The translations under genes were made by a program, and so were the position numbers. Positions 53,811 through 64,000 of a stretch of DNA of 64,000 bases are shown piece by piece. The notes below the pieces were generated by a model, which worked only from the letters and a program-made list of their open reading frames with translations, was not told the DNA's origin and made no database searches. How positions within the stretch are numbered: position 1 is the first letter of the stretch; every line of letters starts with the position of its first letter. Source of the DNA: Mesorhizobium sp. (GTDB lineage: Bacteria; Pseudomonadota; Alphaproteobacteria; Rhizobiales; Rhizobiaceae); contig SAQR01000011.1 in assembly GCA_004020365.1 (NCBI GenBank), positions 63,944-127,943 on the forward strand. The letters run 5' to 3'.

Positions 53811-55438
<1,628 letters not shown>

Positions 55439-55442
<4 letters not shown>

Positions 55443-56578
55443 CTGAACGTCTTGCGCGGATCGAAGGCGTCGCGGGTCGCTTCGCCGACGAAGACCAGCA
55501 GCGACAGCATCAGCGAGATGACGACGAAGCCGGAAATGCCCAGCCATGGCGCGTTGAGGTTGCGCTGCGCCTGCTTGAGGAGCTCGCCCAGCGAGGCCGA
55601 GCCGGGCGGCAGGCCGAAGCCAAGGTAGTCGAGCGAGGTCAGCGTCGAGATCGAGCCGCTGAGCAGGAAGGGCAGGAAGGTCAGCGTCGCCACCATGGCG
55701 TTTGGCAACAAATGCCGGAACATGATCGTACCGTTGGGTACGCCGAGCGCGCGCGCCGCGTTGACATATTCGAAGTTGCGGGCGCGCAGGAACTCGGCCC
55801 GCACCACGCCGACCAGCGCCACCCAGGAGAACAGCAGCATCAGCCCGAGCAGGATGAAGAAGCCGGGCGGCAGGATGGCGGCGACGATCAGCAAGAGATA
55901 AAGCACCGGGATCGCCGACCAGATTTCGATGAAGCGCTGGAACAGAAGGTCGGTCCAGCCGCCGAAATAGCCCTGCAAGGCACCGGCCGTCACGCCGATC
56001 ACCGCCGAGCCGGCGGTGAGGATAAGGCCGAACAGCACCGAGACCCTGAATCCGTAGACGACGCGCGCCAGCACGTCGCGCGCCTGGTCGTCGGTGCCCA
56101 GCCAGTTCCAGTTGCCGACGACGCAATTGGGGTCGGCGGCACCTTGCGGATACTGGTTGCAACGTGTCTTGACGTCATAGAGCCAGGACGGCTTGGTCGG
56201 CGCCGCCTCCGGGATGGCGTTGTTGACGGTCCGGTAGGAGTAGCGGACCGGCGGCCAGATCATCCAGCCATGGGCATTGATCTCGTCCTGGATGACCGGG
56301 TCGCGGTAGTCGGTGACCGCATAAAAGCCGCCGAACTTCTCCTCGGGATAAGCGACCACGACCGGAAACAGGATCTCGCCCTTGTAGGAGACGAGGACCG
56401 GCTTGTCGTTGGCGATCCATTCGGAAAACAGCGACAGCACGAAAAGCACGAGGAAGATCCACAACGACCAGTAGCCGCGCCGGTTGGCCCTGAAATTCTG
56501 CAGCCGCCGCTGGTTGAGCGGCGACAGCCAGGGTCGGGCAATCCGGCCCGGCGCCGTTTCGGCTGCGGCCCCGGCCAT
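55439..56578 (-). CDS. yejE: Peptide ABC transporter, permease YejE
   Basis: A 379-residue permease. The N-terminus begins LSPLNQRRLQNFRANRRGYW followed by the first helix. A periplasmic loop typical of YejE (GWMIWPPVRYSYRTVNNAIP ... CNQYPQGAADPNC) precedes the hallmark LGTDDQARDVLARVVYGFRV and the EAA loop YVNAARALGVPNGTIMFRHL. The start overlaps the yejB stop by one base. Confidence 0.92.
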
Positions 56579-57672
56579 CAGACGTCCCTCCGCTCGAAGT
56601 CGATGCGCGGGTCGACCCAGGTGTAGATCAGGTCGGACAGCAGCCCGACGATCAGGCCAAGCAGCGAGAAGATGTAGAGATTGGCGAACACCACCGGGTA
56701 GTCGCGCTCGACCACCGACCTGAAACCAAGCAGGCCGAGGCCGTCGAGCGAAAAGATGTTCTCGATCAGCAACGAGCCGGTGAAGAAGGCCGAGATGAAG
56801 GCGCCCGGAAAGCCGGCGACGACGATCAGCATAGCATTGCGGAAAACGTGGCCGTAGAGAACCTGCCGTTCCGACAGGCCCTTGGCGCGCGCGGTCACCA
56901 CATATTGCTTGCGGATTTCCTCGAGGAACGAATTCTTGGTCAGCAGCGTCGTGGTGGCAAAGGCCGACAGCACCAGCGCCGTCAGCGGCAAAGTCATGTG
57001 CCAGAGATAGTCGACGATCTTCGCCGGCCAGGACAGCTGGTCCCAATTGTCGGAGGTGATGCCGCGCAGCGGGAACCAGTCGTAGAACGATCCGCCGGCA
57101 AACAGCACCATCAGCAGGATGCCGAACAGGAAGCCCGGAATGGCGTAGCCGACAATGACGACGCCGCTGGTCCATACGTCGAATGCCGAGCCGTCCTTGA
57201 CGGCCTTGCGGATGCCGAGCGGGATCGAGATCAGGTAGGACAGCAGCGTGATCCACAGCCCGATCGAGATCGACACCGGCATCTTCTCCAGGATCAGATC
57301 GATCACCGAGATGTCGCGGAAATAGCTGTCGCCGAAATCGAACCGGACATAGTTCCACAGCATCATGCCGAAGCGCTCGAGCGGCGGCTTGTCGAAGCCG
57401 AACTGCTTTTCCAGCTTGGCGATGAATTCGGGGTCGAGCCCTTGCGCGCCGCGGTATCTCGAACCGGCGTCGCCGGCCACGTCGAAATTGCTGGCGCCGG
57501 CGTCACCGCCGCCGCCGCCAAGGCGATCGCTGCCGCCCTGGTTGGTCAGCCGGGCGATGACCTGCTCGACCGGTCCGCCCGGCGCGAACTGGATGACGGC
57601 GAACGACACCGCCATGATGCCGAACAGGGTCGGGATCATCAGCAGGATGCGGCGCAGGATATAGGCGCCCAT
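56578..57672 (-). CDS. yejB: Peptide ABC transporter, permease YejB
   Basis: A 364-residue permease beginning [20 protein letters not shown] with the family motif [10 protein letters not shown]. The YejB-specific Gly/Asp-rich insertion (residues about 45-75, [17 protein letters not shown]) is followed by [20 protein letters not shown]. The EAA loop is [20 protein letters not shown]. It lies 30 bases downstream of the second yejA gene. Confidence 0.93.
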   Translation of the reverse strand: MGAYILRRILLMIPTLFGIMAVSFAVIQFAPGGPVEQVIARLTNQGGSDRLGGGGGDAGASNFDVAGDAGSRYRGAQGLDPEFIAKLEKQFGFDKPPLERFGMMLWNYVRFDFGDSYFRDISVIDLILEKMPVSISIGLWITLLSYLISIPLGIRKAVKDGSAFDVWTSGVVIVGYAIPGFLFGILLMVLFAGGSFYDWFPLRGITSDNWDQLSWPAKIVDYLWHMTLPLTALVLSAFATTTLLTKNSFLEEIRKQYVVTARAKGLSERQVLYGHVFRNAMLIVVAGFPGAFISAFFTGSLLIENIFSLDGLGLLGFRSVVERDYPVVFANLYIFSLLGLIVGLLSDLIYTWVDPRIDFERRDV

Positions 57673-57702
57673 CAGGTTCTCTGCCCTGCTAGAGCGAAAA
57701 TC

Positions 57703-59571
57703 TCACCCTTTGCCAATCTTTGCCGCCTTGTCCTTGTCGAACCACCACAGCGCCTCGACCGGAAAGCCGAAATCGGGTTTCTGCTCGGGAAAGCCGAACA
57801 TGTCCCAATAGGCGACTCGGTGATTCGCGAGATAATATGTTGGAATCCAGTCTAGCCGCGCGCGCAAGACCCGGTCGAGTGCTTTGAGCGACGTGACCAG
57901 TTCGTTCCGGCTCTGCGCCTTACCGGCTGCCTCGATCAGCGCATCGATGGCCTTGCTTTCGGTCCCGGGATAGTTGCGCGTTCCCGGTGTTTTCGCCATC
58001 CGGGAGTGATAGAGGTTTTCCAGGCCATCGACAGTCGGCGTCGCCCCGATCGACGATCTGAACAGGTTGAAATCGAAATCGAAATTGCTCTGCCGCGCTT
58101 CGTATTGCGTCGAGTCGACCTGCCGGATCGAAGCGTCGATGCCGATCGCCTTCATATTCTCGGACCACGGCGAGAAGAGCCGAACGATGCCATCGTCCTC
58201 GGCCAGCATTTCCACTCGCAGTCGCTCGCCCTTTTCATTGACGACGAAATTGCCGGCTCGCTTCCAGCCGGCCTCGGCAAGCAGTCTCGACGCCGCGCGC
58301 AGCAGCTTGCGATCGTGGCCCGAACCGTCGGAGACAGGCTGCATCACCGCTTCGCCGAAGGTTTCCGGCGGCAACTCGGCTCGAAACGGCTCCAGCAGGG
58401 CCAACTCCTCGGGCGAAGGCAGGCCCTCGGCCTTGTAATCCGACGGTTCGAAGTTCGATTGCGAGCGCTCGTAAGAGCCGTAAAACAGCACCCGCTTGCT
58501 CCATTCGAAATCGAAGCAATTGGCGATAGCGCGTCTGACGCGCACATCGCGGAATTGCGGACGACGCTGGTTCAGCGCGACCGCCTGCATGTCCGGCGCT
58601 TTCTCGCCGGGAAATTCACGTTTGACGACCCGGCCATCCCTTAGCGCCGGAAAGTCGTAGCCGGTCGCCCATACCCGCGAGGTAAATTCTTCGCGAAAAT
58701 GCGTGTCGCCCTTTTTCAGGGCTTCAAACGCTGCCTGGCGATCGAGATAAAAGTCGATACGGATGCGGTCGAAATTGTAGAGGCCGCGGTTCACCGCCAG
58801 GTCCCTGCCCCAATAGTCGGCGACGCGCTCATATTCGACGGTCTGTCCGGCCGCCACGCGCCCAATTTTGTAGGGTCCGGAGCCGAGCGGCGGTGTCATC
58901 GTCGAGGCATCGAATTCGTTGGCCGTATAAAACACTTTGGACACGATCGGCATTGCGACGATCGCAAGGATATTTTGCGCCGACTGCTTGCCGTTGAAGG
59001 TGAGATTGACGGTAACCGGATCGACCGCGACCGCGTCCGTCATATGCCGCAATGCCTGGGAAAGGTTCGGATGGCCCTTGTCCTTGTAAAGCTTCAATGC
59101 GAAGGCGACGTCCTCGGCGGTCAGCGGCGTGCCGTCATGGAAGCGCGCTTGCGGTCGCAGATTGAAGCGGAAGCCATTGCGGTCTTCAGACAGGGTAACG
59201 GACTCGGCAAGCAGCCCATAAAACGCATCCGGCTCATCGAGTGCGCTGGCCATCAGCGAATCGAAACAGAGTTCGGTGCGCGGCGGCGATTCCCCCCTCA
59301 ACACCAGCGAATTCAGCGTGTTGAACGTCAGGAAGCTCTGGTTGAAGGTGGCGTTCGGCGGTGCGAAACTCATCTGGCCGCCCTTGGGCGCGTCCGGATT
59401 GACATAGTCGAAATGCCTGAAATCTGGGGAGTATTTGAGATCGCCGAATGCCGACAGGCCGTGCAGCTTGACGCCGGTCGGGATGGTGGCGAAGGCCCGG
59501 CCGGGCAGCAAAGCTGCCGCCGCGGCCGCAGTGCCCAGGGCCAGAAAGTCGCGGCGAGGCAGCGCCGCCAT
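57703..59571 (-). CDS. Peptide ABC transporter, substrate-binding protein, YejA paralog 2 (Tat-type leader)
   Basis: A 622-residue SBP family 5 protein. The leader MAALPRRDFLALGTAAAAAA has a twin-arginine motif of Tat type (RRDFLAL). The mature protein has FDYVNPDAPKGGQMSF, shared with the adjacent YejA, then FHDGTPLTAEDVAFALKLYK and GSGPYKIGRVAAGQTVEYER. It is a diverged duplicate of the gene at 59571. The start (59571) overlaps the stop of that gene by one base. Confidence 0.9.
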   Translation of the reverse strand: MAALPRRDFLALGTAAAAAALLPGRAFATIPTGVKLHGLSAFGDLKYSPDFRHFDYVNPDAPKGGQMSFAPPNATFNQSFLTFNTLNSLVLRGESPPRTELCFDSLMASALDEPDAFYGLLAESVTLSEDRNGFRFNLRPQARFHDGTPLTAEDVAFALKLYKDKGHPNLSQALRHMTDAVAVDPVTVNLTFNGKQSAQNILAIVAMPIVSKVFYTANEFDASTMTPPLGSGPYKIGRVAAGQTVEYERVADYWGRDLAVNRGLYNFDRIRIDFYLDRQAAFEALKKGDTHFREEFTSRVWATGYDFPALRDGRVVKREFPGEKAPDMQAVALNQRRPQFRDVRVRRAIANCFDFEWSKRVLFYGSYERSQSNFEPSDYKAEGLPSPEELALLEPFRAELPPETFGEAVMQPVSDGSGHDRKLLRAASRLLAEAGWKRAGNFVVNEKGERLRVEMLAEDDGIVRLFSPWSENMKAIGIDASIRQVDSTQYEARQSNFDFDFNLFRSSIGATPTVDGLENLYHSRMAKTPGTRNYPGTESKAIDALIEAAGKAQSRNELVTSLKALDRVLRARLDWIPTYYLANHRVAYWDMFGFPEQKPDFGFPVEALWWFDKDKAAKIGKG

Positions 59572-61448
59572 CAATTGCCACTCTTGTATTTTGCCGCCAG
59601 CGCCTTTTCCTTGTCCGGATCGATCCACCAGGAATTCTGGTCGACGCCGCTATAGGTCGGCTGCTTTTCCGGGATGCCGAACTTGTTCCAGTAGGCGATC
59701 CAGACCACCGACCGATGGTGTTGCGGCACGACATAGTAATTCCACAGCAGCACCCGGTCGAGCGCATGGGTGGCGGCAACCAGATCGTCGCGGTCGGTGG
59801 CAAAGATGACGCGGTCGACCAGCGCATCGACGACCGGATTCTTGATGCCGGCGTAGTTGCGCGACCCAGGCGTGTCAGCGGCCTTGGAGCTCCAGAAGTC
59901 GCGCTGCTCGTTGCCCGGTGAGTCCGACTGCCCCAACTGCGATATGGTGACGTCGAAGTCGAAATTGTTGATGCGGTTGATGTATTGGGTCTGGTCGATC
60001 AGCCGCAGCGTGGCGTCGACGCCGATCTTGCGCAGATTGGCGATGTAGGGACTGGAAAGGACCTGGTCGGTGTCGTTCCAGCCGAGGATTTCGAATTTGA
60101 AAGGCTCGCCCGTCTTGGCATTGACCATCTTGCCGCCCTTGATCACCCAGCCCGCCTTGGCGAAGAGATCGACTGCTGTCTTGAGATACTTGCGTTCCGC
60201 CTGTGGCGAATCGTAGACCGGCAGCTTGAATTCCTGGGTAAAAACTTCGGGCGGCAGCTTGTCGCGATATTGCTCGAGGATTTCCAGCTCCTTGCCTTGC
60301 GGCAGGCCGCTCGATGCCAGTTCGGTGCCTTGGAAGTAACTGCTGGTACGGGTGTTGGAACCGAAGAACAAGGTACGATTCATGGTCTCGAAGTCGAGCG
60401 GGTAAGTCAGCGCGGCGCGCACAAGACGATCTCTAAACAGCGGACGCCTTGCGTTGAGCATGAACGCCTGCATCGGCTCGGGTGAGGCAGTCTTGAATTC
60501 CTGCTTGATGACGTCGCCGGCCTGGACTGCCGGGAAATTATAGGCCGTGTTCCAGCGCCTCGAACTGTTTTCCGGCCTGATGTCATGCAGTCCGCCCTTG
60601 GTGAAGGCTTGCCAAGCCGCATTGTCGTCGAGAAAGTAGCTGAAACGCTGCTTGTCGAAATTCTCTCGCCCGATCTTCACCGGCAGCTTGGCCGCCCAAT
60701 AGTCGGGCACGCGTTGCCAGACGATTTCGGAGCCCGGCTTGAAGCTGGCGATCTTGTAGGCGGCGGACCCCAGCGGCGGCTCCTGTGTCGGCCTGGTGAT
60801 GTCGCGCTTCTTGCCGTTGGCGTCGGTGCCTTCCCACCAATGCTTCGGCAGCACAACGAGATCGCCGAGGATTTTCGGCAACTCCCGGTTGCCTTTCTGG
60901 TTGAAATGGAACTCGACTTCGCGGTCGGAAACCGCGATCGCATCGGTGACATTCTCAAAATAGCGGCTGTACATCGGGCTGTTGGCCTTCAGCACCTGAA
61001 ACGACCAGATTACGTCGTCGGTGGTGATCGGCTTGCCGTCATGCCACTTCGCCCGCGCATCAAGACGGTAGGTCGCCGACGAATAGTCGTCCGGATGTTT
61101 GTAAGCGTCGGCGATCAGCGGATGGCTTACGCTGCCTTCGTCGGTCGCCTGCTCCATCAGCGTGTCGTAGAGCAGGCCGCCGCCGAATTGTGCAAAACCG
61201 GCTGCCGGCGAACCCTGGACGATATAGGGATTGAAGCTGTCGAACGTGCCGAGCACCGCCGAATTCAGCGTGCCGCCCTTCGGCGCGTTCGGATTGACAT
61301 AGTCGTAGTGCTGGAAGTTGTCGCCGTATTTGGATTCGCCGATCAGCGACGAAGTGGTGCGCCATTCGTCCGCGAAAGCTGCCTGCAGGCCGCCGGCAAA
61401 AGCCGCCACAACCAGCATCGATCTGAGAAACGTTCGGCCAACCGTCAT
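59571..61448 (-). CDS. yejA: Peptide ABC transporter, substrate-binding protein YejA
   Basis: A 625-residue SBP family 5 protein with a Sec leader MTVGRTFLRSMLVVAAFAGG and cleavage after AAFA. Conserved features are HYDYVNPNAPKGGTLNSAVL, WHDGKPITTDDVIWSFQVLK, GSAAYKIASFKPGSEIVWQR, RVPDYWAAKLPVKIGRENFD and the C-terminal WNKFGIPEKQPTY. It is first in the yej operon. GGAGAAGGC precedes the ATG. In Sinorhizobium, YejABEF is known to affect tolerance of host NCR peptides; whether that applies here is inference. Confidence 0.92.
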   Translation of the reverse strand: MTVGRTFLRSMLVVAAFAGGLQAAFADEWRTTSSLIGESKYGDNFQHYDYVNPNAPKGGTLNSAVLGTFDSFNPYIVQGSPAAGFAQFGGGLLYDTLMEQATDEGSVSHPLIADAYKHPDDYSSATYRLDARAKWHDGKPITTDDVIWSFQVLKANSPMYSRYFENVTDAIAVSDREVEFHFNQKGNRELPKILGDLVVLPKHWWEGTDANGKKRDITRPTQEPPLGSAAYKIASFKPGSEIVWQRVPDYWAAKLPVKIGRENFDKQRFSYFLDDNAAWQAFTKGGLHDIRPENSSRRWNTAYNFPAVQAGDVIKQEFKTASPEPMQAFMLNARRPLFRDRLVRAALTYPLDFETMNRTLFFGSNTRTSSYFQGTELASSGLPQGKELEILEQYRDKLPPEVFTQEFKLPVYDSPQAERKYLKTAVDLFAKAGWVIKGGKMVNAKTGEPFKFEILGWNDTDQVLSSPYIANLRKIGVDATLRLIDQTQYINRINNFDFDVTISQLGQSDSPGNEQRDFWSSKAADTPGSRNYAGIKNPVVDALVDRVIFATDRDDLVAATHALDRVLLWNYYVVPQHHRSVVWIAYWNKFGIPEKQPTYSGVDQNSWWIDPDKEKALAAKYKSGN

Positions 61449-61553
61449 GCCTTCTCCTCTGTGCGATAGCTGTTAGCGGACAATCTAGTTCATTTGACGC
61501 TCATGAAAACCGCGACAGGCCGGCTTTGTCGCGCACATGCGCTTTTCCAATTG

Positions 61554-61580
61554 AAAAAGCCGGGCTGAACCCGGCTTTTC
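61554..61580 (-). terminator. Rho-independent terminator after the cytochrome c gene
   Basis: Arms AAAAGCCGGG (61555-61564) and CCCGGCTTTT (61570-61579) with a 5-base loop, 26 bases past the stop of the cytochrome gene. It is GC-rich with A and T runs on the two sides, so it could terminate in both directions. It separates the cytochrome gene from the yej operon. Confidence 0.9.
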
Positions 61581-61606
61581 CAAGAATTTGGTCCATGACA
61601 ATTGCG

Positions 61607-62281
61607 TTATTGCGCTGGAGCTGGTGCGGCAGGGGCCGGAGCTGCAGGGGCGGCCGGTGCTTCGCCCTCTGCCGGCTTGGCCGGCGCCGCGCCTTCGGCG
61701 GGCGCGGCTGCATTCTCGGCCGAAGCGCCGGGTGTCGGCAGCGGCTTCGGACTGTCCGACAACGTGCGCAGATAGGCGATGACGTTGGCGCGGTCCTCGT
61801 CTTTCGGCAGGCCGGCGAAGCCCATCGCCGTGCCCTTCACCAGCTTCTTCGGCGAAAGCAGAAAATGGTTGAGGTTGTCGTAGGTCCACTTTTCGGCGCC
61901 GCCCTTGGAAAACTCTTTCATCCCCGCCGAATAAGCGAAGCCGCCATGCCCGGCGATGGGACGGTCGACGATATCCCAGAGATCAGGGCCGACCTTGTTC
62001 GGTCCGCCTTTTTCGCCGGTGTGGCAGGCCTGGCACTTCTTGAACACGGACGCACCCGCCTCGACATTGGCGTTGGCCAGGAGGTCGGCGATCGGCTTGG
62101 CTTCTGCGGCGGGGGCTGCCGGGCCGCCCTCGGCAGGCTCCTCGGTCGCCTCGATGGCATAGCCGGGTTTTTCCGGTGCGGGTGAGGCGAACAGCGCGTC
62201 GGATATGATGCCGATCGAGAAGACGACGAACACGGTTCCGAGCAGGCCGCCGATCAGCTTGTTGATTTCGAAAGAGTCCAT
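61607..62281 (-). CDS. Membrane-anchored cytochrome c (CycM-like)
   Basis: A 224-residue class I c-type cytochrome. An uncleaved N-terminal helix (LIGGLLGTVFVVFSIGIISD) anchors it. The haem site is KKCQACHTGEKGGPNKVGPD, and the distal Met ligand is in KGTAMGFAGLPKDEDRANVI. Residues from about 185 are an Ala/Pro/Glu-rich tail. CycM-type cytochromes carry electrons from the bc1 complex to the aa3 oxidase. The start at 62281 gives the expected N-terminus. Confidence 0.9.
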   Translation of the reverse strand: MDSFEINKLIGGLLGTVFVVFSIGIISDALFASPAPEKPGYAIEATEEPAEGGPAAPAAEAKPIADLLANANVEAGASVFKKCQACHTGEKGGPNKVGPDLWDIVDRPIAGHGGFAYSAGMKEFSKGGAEKWTYDNLNHFLLSPKKLVKGTAMGFAGLPKDEDRANVIAYLRTLSDSPKPLPTPGASAENAAAPAEGAAPAKPAEGEAPAAPAAPAPAAPAPAQ

Positions 62282-62473
62282 ACGCCCCAGGCTCCCTTTT
62301 CCGGCGGACCGATCTGTCCACTCCGTCCGTCGGTAATCGTGAACCACCCCGCGAGGCGGTCAAATCGGGCGGAAACTAGGTCTTTTGCTCTGGCGTTGCA
62401 ACACCTATAAGGGCGCTTCCAGTGAGACGTTTTGCCACTTTCCCTTCCTCTTTTTCGGACGCTTCATCACCCG
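62282..62473. other. Divergent promoter region between the cytochrome c gene and kdsB
   Basis: About 190 bases without a gene. On the plus strand a weak promoter-like pair (TTTTGC near 62383 and TATAAG at 62406, 17 bases apart) lies upstream of kdsB. The match to consensus is poor. Confidence 0.35.
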
Positions 62474-63202
62474 ATGTCCACGCTCATTCTCATCCCGGCC
62501 CGCATGGCCTCGACCCGCCTGCCGGGCAAGCCGCTGGCCGACATCGCCGGCGTCCCGATGATCGTCCATGTCGCCCGCCGCGCCGCCGAGGCCGGGCTCG
62601 GCCGGGTGGTGGTCGCCACCGATACCCAGAGCGTGGCCGAGGCGGTGCGCGCGCATGGGTTCGAGGCGGTGATGACGCGCGTCGGCCACGAATCCGGCTC
62701 AGACCGCATCTTCGAGGCGCTGGCCACGCTTGATCCCGGGCGCAAGATCGAAACGATCGTCAATGTGCAGGGCGACTTGCCGACCATCGATCCCGACATC
62801 ATCAAGGCTGCGCTGAAGCCTTTCGAGGATGCGACGGTCGACATCGCCACGCTCGGCATCGAGATCGTGCGCGACGAGGAAAAGACCAATCCAAATGTCG
62901 TCAAGATCGTCGGCTCGCCGCTGTCTGAGACACGGCTGCGGGCGCTCTATTTCACCCGCGCCACCGCACCCTGGGGCGAGGGGCCGCTCTATCATCACAT
63001 CGGGCTCTATGCCTATCGCCGCTCGGCGCTCGAGCGCTTTGTCTCGTTGCAGCCGTCGCCGCTGGAACGGCGCGAGAAGCTCGAGCAGTTGCGGGCGCTG
63101 GAGGCCGGCATGCGCATCGATGCCGAGATCGTAAACTCGGCGCCGTTCGGCGTCGACACGCCGGACGATCTCGAACGCGCCAGAACCGTCCTTTCAACCT
63201 GA
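62474..63202 (+). CDS. kdsB: 3-deoxy-manno-octulosonate cytidylyltransferase KdsB
   Basis: A 242-residue CMP-Kdo synthetase, which activates Kdo for lipopolysaccharide inner-core synthesis in the cytosol. The nucleotide-binding N-terminus is [20 protein letters not shown], followed by [31 protein letters not shown] and [14 protein letters not shown]. The end has [12 protein letters not shown]. The start at 62474 gives the family N-terminus; no good ribosome site is visible. Confidence 0.94.
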   Translation: MSTLILIPARMASTRLPGKPLADIAGVPMIVHVARRAAEAGLGRVVVATDTQSVAEAVRAHGFEAVMTRVGHESGSDRIFEALATLDPGRKIETIVNVQGDLPTIDPDIIKAALKPFEDATVDIATLGIEIVRDEEKTNPNVVKIVGSPLSETRLRALYFTRATAPWGEGPLYHHIGLYAYRRSALERFVSLQPSPLERREKLEQLRALEAGMRIDAEIVNSAPFGVDTPDDLERARTVLST

Positions 63203-63228
63203 GACATTTGGACACCTGAGACATTTGG
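63198..63228. repeat. Tandem duplication at the kdsB stop codon
   Basis: ACCTGAGACATTTGG occurs twice in a row with a 17-base period (from 63198). The first copy contains the kdsB stop codon TGA; the second ends just before the pheA start. It is probably a slippage duplication. Confidence 0.6.
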
Positions 63229-63229
63229 C

Positions 63230-64000
63230 ATGGCCGAAAAAACCAACAGAATAGCCTTTCAAGGCGAGCCGGGCGCCAACTCCGACACCGCCTGCCGCAA
63301 TATGTTCCCTGAGATGGAGCCGTTGCCGTGCCCGACCTTCGAGGATGCCTTCAACGCGGTCGAGACCGGCAAGGCCGACCTCGCCATGATCCCGATCGAG
63401 AACACGATTGCCGGGCGCGTCGCCGACATCCATCATCTACTGCCGGAATCGAAGCTGCACATCGTCGGCGAGTATTTCCTGCCGATCCATTTCCAGCTGA
63501 TGGTGTTGCCGGGCGTCAGGCGCGACGAGATCAAGACCGTGCACAGCCACATCCATGCGCTCGGCCAGTGCCGCAAATACATCCGCAAGAACGGCTGGAA
63601 GCCGGTGGTTGCCGGCGACACGGCGGGCGCCGCCAAGCTGGTTGCCGAGCGGAAGGACCGCACCATGGCGGCGCTGGCGCCGGCTCTGGCCTCGACGCTC
63701 TACGGGCTCGACATCATCGAGGAGAATGTCGAGGACACCGACAGCAACGTCACCCGCTTCGTCGTGCTGACCAGGGACAGGCAGTGGGCAGAACGTCCCT
63801 CGGCCGACGCCAGGATGATGACGACGTTCATCTTCCGCGTCCGCAACGTGCCGGCCGCGCTCTACAAGGCGATGGGCGGCTTCGCCACCAACGGCATCAA
63901 CATGACCAAGCTGGAGAGCTACCAGCTCGGCGCATTCACCGCGACCCTGTTCTATGCCGACATAGAGGGTCATCCCGACGATCCGCTGGTAAAACTGGCG
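63230..64000 (+). CDS. pheA: Prephenate dehydratase PheA, N-terminal part (runs off the right edge)
   Basis: 257 codons of prephenate dehydratase, the phenylalanine-pathway enzyme making phenylpyruvate. The start is RIAFQGEPGANSDTACRNMF. The catalytic/structural motifs include PIENTIAGRVADIHHLL and DSNVTRFVVLTRD with the conserved Thr-Arg-Phe. An ACT regulatory domain begins near residue 200 (TTFIFRVRNVPAALYKAMGG) with ESYQLGAFTATLFYADIEG. It starts 27 bases after kdsB, separated by a tandem 17-base repeat. Confidence 0.93.
   Translation, partial: MAEKTNRIAFQGEPGANSDTACRNMFPEMEPLPCPTFEDAFNAVETGKADLAMIPIENTIAGRVADIHHLLPESKLHIVGEYFLPIHFQLMVLPGVRRDEIKTVHSHIHALGQCRKYIRKNGWKPVVAGDTAGAAKLVAERKDRTMAALAPALASTLYGLDIIEENVEDTDSNVTRFVVLTRDRQWAERPSADARMMTTFIFRVRNVPAALYKAMGGFATNGINMTKLESYQLGAFTATLFYADIEGHPDDPLVKLA

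Noticed and set aside
62380-62412. Sigma-70 promoter upstream of kdsB
   Set aside because: The -35 and -10 words match consensus too poorly to list as a promoter; mentioned only in the spacer entry.

Overview
The window is GC-rich, densely coding chromosomal DNA from an alphaproteobacterium of the Rhizobiales, most likely Mesorhizobium or a close relative. The evidence is the gene repertoire (dpp, yej and cpa/tad operons, kdsB, pheA, a CycM-like cytochrome c), overlapping ATGA-type gene junctions, and several families of palindromic intergenic repeats that I recall as typical of Mesorhizobium. No nod, nif, CRISPR or phage genes were seen.

Layout. 1-1020: start of a long-chain acyl-CoA ligase gene running off the left edge. 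1452-6734: complete dipeptide importer operon dppABCDF. 6776-11066: minus-strand group of two class-V PLP enzymes, a solute-binding protein and one polar amino acid permease; the last PLP gene carries a frameshift. 11383-17608: minus-strand dearomatising operon with a fused FAD monooxygenase/Old Yellow Enzyme protein (2-aminobenzoyl-CoA or salicylyl-CoA type), an SDR, a MarR regulator, an enoyl-CoA hydratase, an acyl-CoA dehydrogenase and a RidA protein. 18039-25630: minus-strand peptide/opine-type ABC importer with an exported VOC protein and a CrtI-like FAD oxidoreductase. 25751-32705: plus-strand, divergent operon with an isatin-hydrolase-like metal hydrolase, a second CrtI-like FAD oxidoreductase, a MarR regulator and a two-gene indolepyruvate:ferredoxin-oxidoreductase-type 2-oxoacid oxidoreductase. 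32733-34421: tRNA-Thr remnant, two small exported proteins and a single-domain globin. 34721-35851: PQQ-type aldose dehydrogenase. 36210-45725: Tad/Flp pilus locus (cpaB, frameshifted cpaC, small lipoprotein, cpaE, cpaF, tadB, tadC, tadD, TadG-like). 45898-47866: MaoC protein, IS256-family transposase, intact tRNA-Thr(CGT). 48102-52293: proline/acid-rich membrane protein, then an ATP-dependent DNA ligase with its associated exonuclease. 52508-61448: small lipoprotein, GhrA-like reductase, yejABEF importer with two tandem yejA genes. 61607-64000: membrane-anchored cytochrome c, kdsB, and the start of pheA.

Working model for the most interesting part. The genes between 11.4 and 32.7 kb can be read as one catabolic programme for an indole-derived compound. 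Isatin would be opened to 2-aminophenylglyoxylate (isatinate) by the hydrolase at 25751. The TPP/Fe-S 2-oxoacid oxidoreductase at 28952-32705 could decarboxylate that 2-oxoacid directly to 2-aminobenzoyl-CoA. The fused monooxygenase/reductase at 15314 would dearomatise it, and the beta-oxidation-like genes would finish the job, with RidA handling enamine/imine intermediates. This would explain why no aromatic CoA ligase is present. The model is inferred from gene content; the individual family calls are much firmer than the pathway.

Two genes (a class-V PLP enzyme and cpaC) have clear single-base frameshifts, which could be real decay or sequence errors. Three copies of a roughly 170-210 bp palindromic element lie between genes at 13.0, 26.6 and 51.1 kb.
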